Below, piece by piece: positions 1 to 10,721 of a stretch of 64,000 nucleotides of DNA. The position numbers were made by a program, and so were the translations under genes. This DNA is from Actinokineospora sp. NBRC 105648. GTDB lineage: Bacteria > Actinomycetota > Actinomycetes > Mycobacteriales > Pseudonocardiaceae. Under the pieces are notes generated by a model that saw nothing but the letters and a program-made list of their open reading frames with translations, had not been told where the DNA came from and made no database searches. Where the stretch lies: positions 248,001-312,000 of the forward strand of contig NZ_BSTR01000002.1 in assembly GCF_030269645.1 (NCBI RefSeq). The letters run 5' to 3'. Position 1 is the stretch's first letter, and each line of letters starts with the position of its first letter.

Positions 1-114
1 GAGCCCGACGCAGTGCGCGGCCAGCGCCCGCAGGTGGGTCACCAGGTCGAAACCCGGGGCCAGGGTGTCGGAGAGCTCGATGAGTGCCTCGGCCAGCGGA
101 GCGCGCGTCGCCAT
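1..114 (-). CDS. N-terminus of a GAF/ANTAR-type transcription antitermination regulator (truncated by window edge)
   Basis: Thirty-eight codons are visible from an ATG at 114 down to the window edge. The segment begins MATRAPLAEALIELSDTL and continues through an amphipathic helix to an AHCVGL end. This is the usual opening of actinobacterial GAF-ANTAR proteins, in which an 'A.A..ELADTL' helix precedes a GAF sensor domain and a C-terminal RNA-binding ANTAR domain. Neither of those domains lies inside the window, so the family call rests on the N-terminal pattern alone. The gene is divergent from the two-component operon starting at 270. The 155-bp gap should hold both promoters. Confidence 0.5.
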   Translation of the reverse strand, partial: MATRAPLAEALIELSDTLAPGFDLVTHLRALAAHCVGL

Positions 115-269
115 GTCGGTCTGCCTTGCTGTGAGAGCGTGCTGTGAGAGTCTTTCGGGTCCCCGATCGGCGGTCACCCGACCACTGCGGTCTGTGTTCA
201 CCCAGTGATACCGTCCTGCCTTGGCCGCGCCGTCCTCGCCGGATCAACGTTCGCTCAACGAGGCTGGAG

Positions 270-986
270 ATGGAACCCGACAGCCCCCCGCCGCCCGCCA
301 CCCGACCGGTCGTCGCGCTGGTCGAGGACGAGCCGGACCTGGCCGAGATGGCCACCACCTACCTCACCCGGGACGGGTTCGAGGTGCGGCCCGCCGCCGA
401 CACCCGCACCGGTCTCCGACTGGTCGAGGCGGGCGGGATCGATCTGGTCGTGCTCGACCTCGGCCTGCCCGACGGCAACGGCCTCGACCTGCTGCGCGGC
501 CTGCGCGCCCGGGAGAACCCGGTCCCGGTGATCGTGGTGACCGGCCGGGGCGAGGAGGCCGACCGGGTGGTCGGCCTCGAGCTCGGCGCCGACGACTACC
601 TGGTCAAGCCCTACTCCCAGCGCGAGCTCGCGGCCCGCGTCCGGGCCGTGCTGCGCCGGTCCCGGCCCGCGCCCGCCGCGGCCACGGCCATCCGGGTGGG
701 CGGGCTGGTGGTCGACACCAGCGCCCGCGAGGTGCGCCGCGCGGGCACGCCGATCGCGCTGACCCCGCGCGAGTACGGGCTGGTCGAGTTCCTGGCCGCG
801 GCCCCCGGGCAGACCTTCTCCCGCGAGCAGCTGCTCGACCACGTGTGGGGCTCGTCCTCGCGCTGGCAGGCGGCGACCACGGTGGACGAGCACGTGTACC
901 GGATCCGCCGCAAGCTGGTCGCCGCCGGGGTGACCGAGCCCAGGATCACCACCGTGCGCGGCTTCGGCTACCGGCTGGACTCGTGA
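270..986 (+). CDS. OmpR/PhoB-family response regulator
   Basis: DNA-binding response regulator of 238 residues. The receiver domain (about 14-125) shows the acidic pair E19/D20, the phospho-acceptor D63 in VLDLGLPDG, T91 and K113 (LVKP). A winged-helix effector domain (about 142-237) ends in the typical TTVRGFGYRLDS. I start it at the ATG at 270, which follows a purine-rich GGCTGGAG. The same frame is open upstream to 144, but that stretch has no receiver homology. The stop overlaps by one base the ATG of the histidine kinase gene at 986, so the two are an operon and probably cognate partners. The input signal cannot be read from sequence. Family assignment is firm. Confidence 0.93.
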   Translation: MEPDSPPPPATRPVVALVEDEPDLAEMATTYLTRDGFEVRPAADTRTGLRLVEAGGIDLVVLDLGLPDGNGLDLLRGLRARENPVPVIVVTGRGEEADRVVGLELGADDYLVKPYSQRELAARVRAVLRRSRPAPAAATAIRVGGLVVDTSAREVRRAGTPIALTPREYGLVEFLAAAPGQTFSREQLLDHVWGSSSRWQAATTVDEHVYRIRRKLVAAGVTEPRITTVRGFGYRLDS

Positions 987-2158
987 TGGACTTCGGGCTG
1001 CTGTTCGCCTCCTCGCCCTCGCCCTACCTGGTGCTCGACCCGGACCTGGTGATCGTCGAGGTCAACCCGGCCTACCTGGCGGCGACCGGCACCGAGCGGG
1101 CGGCGCTGGTGGGCGAGCACATCTTCACCGCGTTCCCGGACAACCCGGACGACGAGACCGCCGACGGCGTGCGGAACCTGCGCCGTTCGCTGCGCGCGGT
1201 GCTCGACACCGGCAGGCCGGACACCATGCCGCTGCAGCGCTACGACATCGCCGTCGGCGCGGACGGCGGGTACGAGGAGCGGCACTGGAGCCCGGTGAAC
1301 AGCCCGCTGATCGGTCCCGACGGGCGGATCGCCTACATCCTGCACCGGGTCGAGGACGTGACCGACCTGGTCACCGGCCGCGGCACCGAGCTGGCCGAGC
1401 GGCTGGAGCGGATGGAGGTCGACCTGTTCGTCCGCGCCCGCGAGCTCAAGGTCGCCAACGACCGGCTGGCGGAGACGAGCGCCGCGCTGCGCGCGCAGCA
1501 GGAGGCCAAGGACCGGTTCGTCGCGGCCCTCTCGCACGAGCTGCGCAACCCGCTGGCCGCCCTGCGCGCGGCGGCCGAGGTGCTCGGGCTCGACGCGCCC
1601 GGGCACCCGGCGCTGGCCGTGGTCGAGCGCCAGCTCGACACCCTGGGCCGGATGGCCGACGACCTGCTCGACGCGGGCCGGATGGCGGTGGGCAGGCTGC
1701 GGGTCGACCAGCGGCGGCTGGACCTGCGGGAGGTCGCGCGGGCCTGCGTGGCCGCGGTCCGGGTGGGCGCGCGGCGGGTGGTGCTCGACCTGCCCGACGA
1801 GCCGGTCACCGTCGTCGGGGACCGGGTGCGGCTGGACCAGGTGCTCAGCAACCTGGTGGTCAACGCGGTCAAGTACAGCCCAGCGGACGCCACGATCGCG
1901 GTCACTCTTAAGACTGAAGAAGAGTCGGCGCTACTTACCGTGCGCGACAACGGCTTCGGCTTCGACCCCGCCCTGGCCGAATCACTGTTCGACGCGTTCA
2001 CCCGGGCGGCGCAGCCGGGTGCACGCGATGTCGGCGGGCTCGGGCTGGGACTGCTGGTCGTGCGCGGGGTGGTCGCCCTGCACGGCGGCACGGTGACCGC
2101 GCACAGCGCCGGTCCGGGCACCGGGGCCCGGTTCGACGTGCGGATCCCGCTGGGCTGA
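986..2158 (+). CDS. Soluble PAS-domain sensor histidine kinase
   Basis: Kinase of 390 residues, translationally coupled to the response regulator (TGATG junction; an in-frame GTG at 983 is the alternative start). An N-terminal PAS-like domain (about 1-125, with LVIVEVNPAYLAATG) is followed by a coiled helix (about 135-175). Next come HisKA with H184 in LSHELRNPL and a HATPase domain with the N-box NLVVNAVKYSP, DNGFGF and GLGLGLLVV. There is no membrane segment, so the ligand or redox cue is presumably cytosolic. It should autophosphorylate H184 and pass the phosphate to D63 of its neighbour. A short less-GC-rich patch (about 1905-1935, TCTTAAGACTGAAGAAGAG) lies inside the HATPase domain without breaking the frame. 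Confidence 0.92.
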   Translation: MDFGLLFASSPSPYLVLDPDLVIVEVNPAYLAATGTERAALVGEHIFTAFPDNPDDETADGVRNLRRSLRAVLDTGRPDTMPLQRYDIAVGADGGYEERHWSPVNSPLIGPDGRIAYILHRVEDVTDLVTGRGTELAERLERMEVDLFVRARELKVANDRLAETSAALRAQQEAKDRFVAALSHELRNPLAALRAAAEVLGLDAPGHPALAVVERQLDTLGRMADDLLDAGRMAVGRLRVDQRRLDLREVARACVAAVRVGARRVVLDLPDEPVTVVGDRVRLDQVLSNLVVNAVKYSPADATIAVTLKTEEESALLTVRDNGFGFDPALAESLFDAFTRAAQPGARDVGGLGLGLLVVRGVVALHGGTVTAHSAGPGTGARFDVRIPLG

Positions 2159-2221
2159 CACCATCCACCGTGCCGGTCCACACAGGTCGGTAACACCGCC
2201 GCGGGCTGTGGCGACACCATG

Positions 2222-2266
2222 GGCGCGGCCCCGTCACCCCCCGACGGCGGGGCCGCGCCTTCTTTT
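2222..2266 (+). terminator. Rho-independent terminator after the two-component operon
   Basis: Perfect 12-bp stem (GGCGCGGCCCCG, 2222-2233, with CGGGGCCGCGCC, 2248-2259), a 14-nt loop and then TTCTTTT. It lies 63 bp after the kinase stop and before the secreted nuclease gene. Confidence 0.8.
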
Positions 2267-2428
2267 CCCGGGTCGTCCCCGGGGGGTGGCGAGGGGCCAT
2301 CGGCCGGCCACCGAAAAGCTCCACCGCGTTCACGCGGCAGTGAGTTGATCCATGGCAATCTTCACTCGATAGTGGAACAGCAGTCACGCTGTGTCGACAG
2401 TGGTCGACCGTCGGGGAGAGGACCGCCT

Positions 2429-3601
2429 GTGCCGAAACGTCGTTGGACACTCTTAGCCCTGTTAGCCGCTCTGGCCACTGTGGTGATCGGCCTGCGCGCG
2501 CAGCCGCCCGCCCAGGCCGCGCCCGCCGCCGCGCCGCTGACCGTGGCCCAGGCGATCGCCGGGCAGAACGGGTCGTCGGCCACCGTGCGCGGTTACGTGG
2601 TCGGCCAGCCGACCGCCACCTCGACCGTGGTGCGCTCCGGCTTCCCGAACGACTACGCGCTCGCGCTGGCGGACTCGGCCGCCGAGACCGGCACCGCGCG
2701 GATGGTCTACGTGCAGATCAGCACGTCGTTCCGCGCCGCGTACGGGCTCAAGACCAACCCGTCCCTGCTGGGCGCGCAGCTCGACGTGACCGGCGCCCTC
2801 AGCGCGTACTTCGCGCACCCGGGCCTGACCTCCACCACCGCGTTCGCCCGCGTCGGCACGACCCCGACGACCACGACCACGACGCCGCCGACCACCACGA
2901 CCCCCGGCGGTCCGACCGACGACTACTACAGCGCCGCCCTCGGCAAGACCGGGCCGCAGCTCAAGTCGGCGTTGAACCAGATCATCCGCACCAACGCGAA
3001 GCTGAACTACGACCAGGTGTGGGACGCGCTCAAGCAGACCGACCAGGACCCGAACAACCCGGCGAACGTCATCCTGGTCTACAGCGGCCGCTCGCAGAGC
3101 AAGTCGACCAACGGCGGCGGCGCGAACGACTGGAACCGCGAGCACGTCTGGGCCAAGTCGCACGGCGACTTCGGCACCGCCACCGGGCCGGGCACCGATC
3201 TGCACCACCTGCGCCCCGAGGACGTCTCGGTGAACTCCAACCGCGGCAACAAGGACTTCGACCTGGGCGGCTCGCCCGCGGCCGAGGCCCCGGGCAACCT
3301 CACCGACGCCGACTCCTGGGAACCCCGCGACGCGGTCAAGGGCGACGTCGCGCGGATGATCCTCTACATGGACGTCCGCTACGAGGGCGGTGACGGCTAC
3401 GTCGACCTCGACGTCAACGACAGCGTCAACAACGGCAGCAACCCCAACATCGGCAGGCTCTCGGTGCTGCTGCGCTGGAACGCCCAGGACCCGCCGGACA
3501 CCTTCGAGAAGCGGCGCAACCAGGTGATCTACGACAGCTACCAGCACAACCGCAACCCGTTCATCGACCACCCGGAGTGGGCCGCGTCGATCTGGGGCTG
3601 A
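2429..3601 (+). CDS. Secreted endonuclease I-family nuclease with N-terminal OB-fold-like domain
   Basis: Exported protein of 390 residues. GTG at 2429 is chosen because GGGGAGAGGA sits 6-7 bases upstream and a signal peptide follows at once (basic VPKRRW, hydrophobic LLALLAALATVVIGL, then an AQA cleavage-like site near 31). Residues about 36-135 (TVAQAIAGQNG...VRGYVVG) resemble the OB-like domain found on secreted YhcR/endonuclease proteins. A TTTTTTPPTTTT linker leads to an Endonuclease_1 (His-Me finger) domain with WNREHVWAKSHG, DLHHLRPEDVSVNSNRGNKDF and a C-terminal RNQVIYDSYQHNRNPFIDHPEW. It probably degrades extracellular DNA or RNA for nutrients or competition. It is monocistronic between two terminators. 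Confidence 0.85.
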   Translation: MPKRRWTLLALLAALATVVIGLRAQPPAQAAPAAAPLTVAQAIAGQNGSSATVRGYVVGQPTATSTVVRSGFPNDYALALADSAAETGTARMVYVQISTSFRAAYGLKTNPSLLGAQLDVTGALSAYFAHPGLTSTTAFARVGTTPTTTTTTPPTTTTPGGPTDDYYSAALGKTGPQLKSALNQIIRTNAKLNYDQVWDALKQTDQDPNNPANVILVYSGRSQSKSTNGGGANDWNREHVWAKSHGDFGTATGPGTDLHHLRPEDVSVNSNRGNKDFDLGGSPAAEAPGNLTDADSWEPRDAVKGDVARMILYMDVRYEGGDGYVDLDVNDSVNNGSNPNIGRLSVLLRWNAQDPPDTFEKRRNQVIYDSYQHNRNPFIDHPEWAASIWG

Positions 3602-3610
3602 GCCCTGGGG

Positions 3611-3640
3611 GCCTGCCGGGACCGCGCGGTCCCGGCAGGC
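3611..3640. terminator. Perfect 13-bp hairpin between convergent genes
   Basis: GCCTGCCGGGACC (3611-3623), loop GCGC, then GGTCCCGGCAGGC (3628-3640). It lies between the convergent stops of the nuclease gene (3601) and the DUF4180 gene (3647), so it can serve both strands. There is no T-tract, which is common for actinobacterial terminators. Confidence 0.7.
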
Positions 3641-3646
3641 ACGCCC

Positions 3647-4006
3647 TCAGAGCCGGGCGAGCAACTCGTCGTTGTCGGCGACGAACCAGAACTGCTTGCC
3701 CCGGTTCGCCTCGTGCACGAACGCGCGCAGCGTCTCGCTCGCGGCCAGCCGCTCGGAGATGTCGCCGAGGATGGCCAGCCGGATCCGGTAGTTGACGAAC
3801 TTCGCCACGATGTCGCCCGCCAGCCGGGTGCGCAGGGTGAAGAACCGGTCGTCCAGCCGCTCCACCGGCAGCACCACCACCGAGGCGTCGGTCCCGTAGG
3901 TCTCGCCGATCAGGTCCACGGCGTCGGCCTCGCTCGCGACGAGCGCCCCGTCGGGGGAGCAGTACAGCACCGTGGTCTCGCCGTGCCGGGCGATGGTGTG
4001 GGTCAT
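3647..4006 (-). CDS. DUF4180 domain protein
   Basis: A 119-residue protein that matches the whole DUF4180 pattern. It has an early VLYCSPDGALVASEADAVDL segment, then DRFFTLRTRLAGDIVAKFVNYRIRLAILGDIS, then LRAFVHEANRGKQFWFVADNDELLARL. The family is small and cytosolic and has no established function; I do not assign one. The ATG at 4006 is preceded on the minus strand by AGGGAGGACCG, a good ribosome-binding site. The gene stands alone, convergent with the nuclease gene and separated from the next minus-strand gene by 99 bp. Confidence 0.85.
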   Translation of the reverse strand: MTHTIARHGETTVLYCSPDGALVASEADAVDLIGETYGTDASVVVLPVERLDDRFFTLRTRLAGDIVAKFVNYRIRLAILGDISERLAASETLRAFVHEANRGKQFWFVADNDELLARL

Positions 4007-4105
4007 CGGTCCTCCCTGGTCCGCAAGCGAAACTAGAGGTCCGAACCCGGATCGGGCGACTGGATTTGGGCCTGTCCCAATGTTCTTCCACGCGATCCGC
4101 GCCGC

Positions 4106-4456
4106 TCAGCCCTCGACCGCAGCGGCCTGCCGGAGCCAGTCGGTGAACAACGCGGCATCGATGTCGGCGACCGAGCGCAGCTTCACCGACGCCATGTCCC
4201 GCGACCCGGCGGCCAACCGCCCGGACGGGTCGGCGACGGACTGCCCGTGCCACAAGGCGAAGGTGACGTACGAGGTGTACGCCTTGAGCAGGCAGACGTG
4301 GTTCTTGCCGACGCTCCACGTGGGATCGCCGTGGAAGAGCCCCTCGGTGGCCTCGGGCAGCGCGGCGCCCAACACCGGGCGCGCGGCCTCGACGATTTCC
4401 CGCAACGGCTCGGCCAGTGCGGCGGTGTACTCCTCGACGGTGGCGAACTTCGGCAT
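4106..4456 (-). CDS. DUF1801 domain protein
   Basis: A 116-residue protein of the DUF1801 (YdhG-like) family. The pattern is FATVEEYTAALAEPLREIVEAARPVL, LFHGDPTWSVGKNHVCLLKAYTSYVTFALWHG and a C-terminal VADIDAALFTDWLRQA. ATG 4456 is chosen because GAGAGGACC sits just upstream. The frame is open further upstream to 4522, but the extra 22 residues are not family-like. DUF1801 proteins are small, single-domain and of unknown biochemical role. No operon partner is close. Confidence 0.85.
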   Translation of the reverse strand: MPKFATVEEYTAALAEPLREIVEAARPVLGAALPEATEGLFHGDPTWSVGKNHVCLLKAYTSYVTFALWHGQSVADPSGRLAAGSRDMASVKLRSVADIDAALFTDWLRQAAAVEG

Positions 4457-5041
4457 GGCAGGTCCTCTCGGTTCGGCGTGCGCTGACGCGTCGAACGACA
4501 CCGGCCCGAATCGACAGGGCACCCGGAGGTTGTGGACAACTCAGCCTCCGCCCGCCGCCGTTGTCGGTCCCACCTGGAAGAATTGACATCGGGGGTCCCC
4601 CTCGCGCCGGTCGGGGTGATCCGCGGGCGGTCGGGATCGGTCGGTGCGGGTCGGGGCGGGGCGGGGCGGGGCGGGGCGGTCGGCCGGCGGGTCGGGGTGG
4701 TGGGCCGGTGGGTGGCTTGATCGAGATCATCGGCCGCCGCGGCGTTGTGGCGCTGTCACTGTTGCTGCCACTGCTGCTGCTGCCGCCGCCGCCGCTGCCG
4801 CTGCCGCCGCACCGCACCGCACCGCCATTGCGCCTCGCCGCTACCGGGCCACCACCACCGCGCCGCCGTGGGTGTCGTGCGTAGTCGTGGCGTCACGCCA
4901 CTCCGCCAGCGGCTCGCTACCGGTGCCGCACTGCTCCTCGACCGTCGCGAGTGGTGGTTGCCGATCGGCACGGCTGGTCGTTCACGAGCAGCGTCCCGAG
5001 TGCCCGCCTCGCCGATGGCGGTCCGAGCCGGTGCGCCGGGG
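4457..5041. other. Non-coding 585-bp stretch with G-rich and triplet repeats
   Basis: No convincing gene on either strand; the open frames here follow base composition only. It contains a GGGGC array (4653-4677) and a CTG/CCG-rich run (about 4761-4825) that would encode only Leu/Pro or Ala strings. The part nearest 4457-4560 should carry the promoter of the DUF1801 gene. Confidence 0.6.
4653..4677 (+). repeat. Five tandem GGGGC units (G-quadruplex-prone)
   Basis: Five consecutive copies of the pentamer GGGGC. Four or more G4 runs with single-base loops meet the usual sequence rule for an intramolecular G-quadruplex on the plus strand. The setting is intergenic. Confidence 0.8.
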
Positions 5042-5482
5042 TCAGTCGCCGAGGAGGGTGCTGATGGTCTTGGCGACGCGCCGCTGTCGGGTCTCCGGTG
5101 CCTTGGCGGACTCGATCGGCAGCACGTGCGCGCGTTGGTGGCTGTAGGACAGCTTCTCGAACGCCGCCCGCGCCGCCGGTTCGGCCGCCAGTGCGGTCGC
5201 GAGGTCCTCTGGTACCTCGACGACGCGGGGCGCGGTGTCGAGCTCGATGTCCACCTCGACCTCGTCGCCCGCGGCCACACCCGCGGCCGTGCGGTTCTCC
5301 GCGCTCAGGGGCACCATGAAATCGCCGCCGTACGGGGCGACGGTCGTGCGGTAGGTGTGGCCGCCGACGGTGATCGTCACCGGCACCCTCTTCTTGGGCC
5401 CCAACGCCGCCACGACCTCGGCGGGCACGCGCAGCCCGGTCGCGTTCTTGCCGCCCAGCTCCACAGTGGTCCGGAATCTCAT
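5042..5482 (-). CDS. YdeI/OmpD-associated, DUF1905-type protein
   Basis: A 146-residue protein. The N-terminal DUF1905 barrel (about 1-90) reads FRTTVELGGKNATGLRVPAEVVAALG, VPVTITVGGHTYRTTVAPYGGDFMVPLS and AAGDEVEVDIELD. A C-terminal YdeI-like helix pair reads FEKLSYSHQRAHVLPIESAKAPETRQRRVAKTISTLL. Such proteins are soluble and of unknown function. ATG 5482 is used because the frame homologous to the family begins MRFRTTVE; five codons further upstream are possible. It lies 18 bp downstream of the helicase gene on the same strand, so it may be co-transcribed with it. Confidence 0.8.
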   Translation of the reverse strand: MRFRTTVELGGKNATGLRVPAEVVAALGPKKRVPVTITVGGHTYRTTVAPYGGDFMVPLSAENRTAAGVAAGDEVEVDIELDTAPRVVEVPEDLATALAAEPAARAAFEKLSYSHQRAHVLPIESAKAPETRQRRVAKTISTLLGD

Positions 5483-5500
5483 GGCCCGAGTATCCACCGC

Positions 5501-7495
5501 TCAGGGCGAGTCGACGGCGCCCCACCACAGGTAGTCACGCGCACGGGTGGCCGCGACCAGGTGCTGCCGCGCGCGCAGCTCGTCGTGTTCCTGGTCGCTG
5601 CCGTGGCCCGTGGTCCGGCGCTCGGCCTGCCCGACGACGACCACGGCGCGGAACTCCAGGCCCTTGGACCGGTGCACGGTGCCGATCTTGAGCACCTCGC
5701 CCGGCTCGCCGGTGTAGTTCTCCAGCGCCTGGTAGCCGATCCCGGCCGACCGCAGGATCGCCTGGCAGCGCTCCAGTTCCCGCCGGTGGAACACGATCAG
5801 CGCGCACTCCCCGAGTGGCACCGGCAGGCCGCGCAGAGCGCTGAGCAGTGCCGCGGGCAGGTCCGCGTCCGGGCCCAGCCAGAACTCCCGCCGCCCGCCC
5901 GGGTTGGCCGACTCGGCCTGGGCCAGCGTCACGCCGGTGGCCCCGTCGAGGTCGTCAACCAGGTTCGTGGCGTCCAACCTCCGGGCGAAGTCCAGTATCG
6001 CGTCGCCGTTGCGGTAGTTGACCCGCAGGACCTCGCCCCGGCCCTGGATCGGGATCCCGGCCTCGGAGAGCCGCCACCCGCCCGCGTAGACCTGCTGCTG
6101 CCCGTCGCCCAGCAGTAGCAGGCCGTTGGGGCCGTCGCCGGCCAACGCGCGCAGCAAGCGCAGGCCGACCAGGGTGATGTCCTGGACCTCGTCGGCGACC
6201 ACGGCCGCGTAGGGCACGTCCGGGCCGCGCGTGGTGACCTCGGCGAGCGCGCGGCGCACCACGTCGTTGTGGTCTTGCAGGCCCTTGGCCGCGAGGTTGT
6301 CCTGGTAGGTCTGGAAGAGCTCCCACACCCGCGTGCGCCGCGCGGGGTCCAGCCGCAGGGTGCGCCCGCGCCGGGACACCGCCAGGTACTCCTGGAGGGT
6401 GTCGACGCCGCGGCCCTTGATCACCCGGTCGACCTCGGTGCGCCAGTACGCCACGTCCGGGTCGAGGTCGGCGAGCGCGGACCGGTGGAGCTTCCAGGCC
6501 AGGTTGAACTGCGTGCCCACGGCGCCGCGCTCGACCCCGCCGTCGTGGCCGCGCCCGGCGAGGAAGGCCCGGACCCAGGCGTGCAGGTTGGTGAACTCGA
6601 CCCGACCCGCCAGCTCCGGCGCGAGGATGTCGAACGTGGTGCCGTGCACCGCGGGCAGTGTGGCGACGAACGTGGTGAACAGCAGCGGCCCGGTGGTGCG
6701 CCGGGCGAGGTGGCGCATCCGGTGCAGGGCCACCACGGTCTTGCCGGTGCCCGCGGGGCCGCTGATGCGCGCGGGACCGTTGTAGTGCCGCTTGACCACG
6801 GCCAGCTGGTGCGGGTGCAGGAAGGTCAGCCAGGTGCCGAACGGCCGGGCCAACGCGCCGGCGAGATCCTCGGCCGCGACGTCGTCCACGGTGAGCAGGC
6901 CGTCCTGCGCGCCCGCGCGATCAGGGCGCGGCACCGAGGGCCTGCGGTGCCCGCCGAGCCTGCGGGCGACCTGGTCGGCGATGGTGTCCACCAGGTCGCG
7001 CGGCAGGTGCCCGGCGCCGAACGCGCGGGGGTCCAGGGCGGCCTCGCCGACCGTGCTGAACAGGTGCCCGGCGGTGGCGGTGCCCGCCGAGCCCGGCCGG
7101 ATAGCCACCAGGTGCACGGCGCTGCGGGTGACCACCTGGCCGCGCCTGCCCCGGATGTCGGCGAAGCGCTCCTCGGCGCGGCGCACCAGCGTGCGCGCCT
7201 CGGTCTCCTCCGGGCCACCGTCGGCGATCACCGCGGCGAAGACGCCCGCGCGGCCGACCAGGAAGAGGTCGGGGTGCCCGGCAGCGGGTTCGTCGCGGAC
7301 GAACAGGTGCCACCCCTGGGCGGTCCAGGCGGTTAGCGCGGTGAGCACCCGCCGCCGGTCTGGGGCGAGGCCGCTGAACTCGCGGGCGACCACGGCCGCG
7401 GCCGCCCGGTGGACCTCCCGCAGTGCGTGCGCGCTCAGTCCCACCAGGCCCTCCGATGCGCCGCCACCCGTCGGTCCCACGGTAACCAAGATCAT
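5501..7495 (-). CDS. UvrD/Rep-like superfamily 1 helicase with degenerate nuclease-related N-terminus
   Basis: About 664 residues. An N-terminal region contains HPDLFLVGRAGVFAAVI, which looks like a NERD-type nuclease-related strand pair lacking the usual catalytic lysine. The SF1 core follows, with Walker A GPAGTGKTV (near 250), motif II VVADEVQD (near 460), motif III-like LLLLGDGQQQVY, motif IV region VNYRN, motif V IGTVHRSKGLEF and motif VI VAATRARDYLWW. It should be an ATP-driven DNA translocase or helicase acting in repair or recombination. ATG 7495 has weak AGG upstream; GTG 7516 is an alternative. It is 17-37 bp downstream of the TetR gene stop on the same strand, and tandem transcription is possible. 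Confidence 0.87.
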   Translation of the reverse strand: MILVTVGPTGGGASEGLVGLSAHALREVHRAAAAVVAREFSGLAPDRRRVLTALTAWTAQGWHLFVRDEPAAGHPDLFLVGRAGVFAAVIADGGPEETEARTLVRRAEERFADIRGRRGQVVTRSAVHLVAIRPGSAGTATAGHLFSTVGEAALDPRAFGAGHLPRDLVDTIADQVARRLGGHRRPSVPRPDRAGAQDGLLTVDDVAAEDLAGALARPFGTWLTFLHPHQLAVVKRHYNGPARISGPAGTGKTVVALHRMRHLARRTTGPLLFTTFVATLPAVHGTTFDILAPELAGRVEFTNLHAWVRAFLAGRGHDGGVERGAVGTQFNLAWKLHRSALADLDPDVAYWRTEVDRVIKGRGVDTLQEYLAVSRRGRTLRLDPARRTRVWELFQTYQDNLAAKGLQDHNDVVRRALAEVTTRGPDVPYAAVVADEVQDITLVGLRLLRALAGDGPNGLLLLGDGQQQVYAGGWRLSEAGIPIQGRGEVLRVNYRNGDAILDFARRLDATNLVDDLDGATGVTLAQAESANPGGRREFWLGPDADLPAALLSALRGLPVPLGECALIVFHRRELERCQAILRSAGIGYQALENYTGEPGEVLKIGTVHRSKGLEFRAVVVVGQAERRTTGHGSDQEHDELRARQHLVAATRARDYLWWGAVDSP

Positions 7496-7532
7496 CGGAC
7501 CTGGGGCGGGTCGCACCCGGAAGCACCAACGC

Positions 7533-8330
7533 TCAGCCGGCGCGGCCGCCGTGCCGGACGCGGGTCGCCTCGATGCCGTCGAGCAGGACGGTCAAGCCGA
7601 CGGTGAACGACACCCGGGCCTCCTGCTCCATGTACGGCACCTCCTCGTCGACCGGTTCGACCTCGCGGCCCTCCTCCAGCCACACCAGCGACGGGAAGCG
7701 CGCGCCGAAGTCCGGGGCGACCTCCAGGAGCTCGGGGGAGCGGGCGTACCACCACTCCTCGTCGGACTGGCCGGTCTCCTGGGCGGCCTGGCGGGACTCG
7801 GTGACCCCGCGGGCGGCGCCCTGCACGAAGTACACCAGCGCGCCCACGGTCCCCCGCAGCACCGGCGCGGGCAGGCCCGTCCCGCGCAGGATCCGGACGA
7901 GACCCTCCATCAGGGCGTTCTCGTGCGGGCCCAGCACCGGCCGCGCGCCCGAGACCTGGAGCACCCACGGGTGGCGCAGGTAGAACGCCCACAGGTCCTC
8001 CGACCACCGGGTCAGACCGGTGCGCCAGTCGGCCGCGGCGCGGTCCGCGCCCATCTCGGCGTGCACGTGGTCGAACATCAGGTCCAGCAGCTCGCTCTTG
8101 TCCGCCACGTAGGTGTAGAGCGCCATCGCGGTCCGGCCCAGCCGCTCGCCGACCGCGCGCATCGACAGCCCGGCCATCCCCTCGGCGTCGGCGACCGCGA
8201 CCGCGGCCTCGACGATCACGTCCACGGTGAGCCCGGGTCGGGGCCCGGGCCGGTTCTCCACCGGGCGGTCCGCGCGCCAGAGCAGGGCCATCGTCCGACG
8301 CGGGTCGCCCTGCGCGGCGAAAACCACCAC
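7533..8330 (-). CDS. TetR-family repressor, divergent from a UvrA-like gene
   Basis: About 265 residues. An N-terminal helix-turn-helix (GLTVDVIVEAAVAVADAEGMAGLSMRAVGERLG, then AMALYTYVADKSELLDLMFD) is followed by a TetR_C ligand domain (WRTGLTRWSEDLWAFYLRHPWVLQ). I place the start at GTG 8330 because AAGGAG lies six bases before it. The ATG at 8336 abuts that AAGGAG and would have no spacing. A later ATG at 8291 is also possible. The gene is divergent from the UvrA-like ATPase gene, and two palindromes lie between them, so it probably represses both genes and is released by a drug-like ligand. Confidence 0.88.
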   Translation of the reverse strand: MVVFAAQGDPRRTMALLWRADRPVENRPGPRPGLTVDVIVEAAVAVADAEGMAGLSMRAVGERLGRTAMALYTYVADKSELLDLMFDHVHAEMGADRAAADWRTGLTRWSEDLWAFYLRHPWVLQVSGARPVLGPHENALMEGLVRILRGTGLPAPVLRGTVGALVYFVQGAARGVTESRQAAQETGQSDEEWWYARSPELLEVAPDFGARFPSLVWLEEGREVEPVDEEVPYMEQEARVSFTVGLTVLLDGIEATRVRHGGRAG

Positions 8331-8340
8331 GAGCATCTCC

Positions 8341-8384
8341 TTATGGCGTAAAGTGCGGTCGTCGCCGTCAGTTTACCGCGTAAA
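8341..8384. promoter_or_regulatory. Paired palindromic operator for the divergent TetR regulator
   Basis: Two related boxes: TTATGGCGTAAA (8341-8352) and TTTACCGCGTAAA (8372-8384). The second is a perfect TTTAC-N3-GTAAA palindrome. Both share the half-site GCGTAAA and their centres are about 31 bp (three helical turns) apart. They occupy the 61-67 bp gap between the divergent starts. Confidence 0.6.
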
Positions 8385-8397
8385 GGAACCTTCCCTG

Positions 8398-10665
<2,268 letters not shown>

Positions 10666-10721
10666 CCCCGGCCGCCTGCGTAACATCGGACCCGCGGGCG
10701 CGGCGAGGGTGAGGAGCGGGC

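Noticed and set aside
8365-8388. PafBC-like promoter before the UvrA-like gene (GTCAGT...TAAAGG)
   Set aside because: Spacing is seven rather than eight, and the -10 lacks the final T; the TTTAC-N3-GTAAA palindrome explains the sequence.
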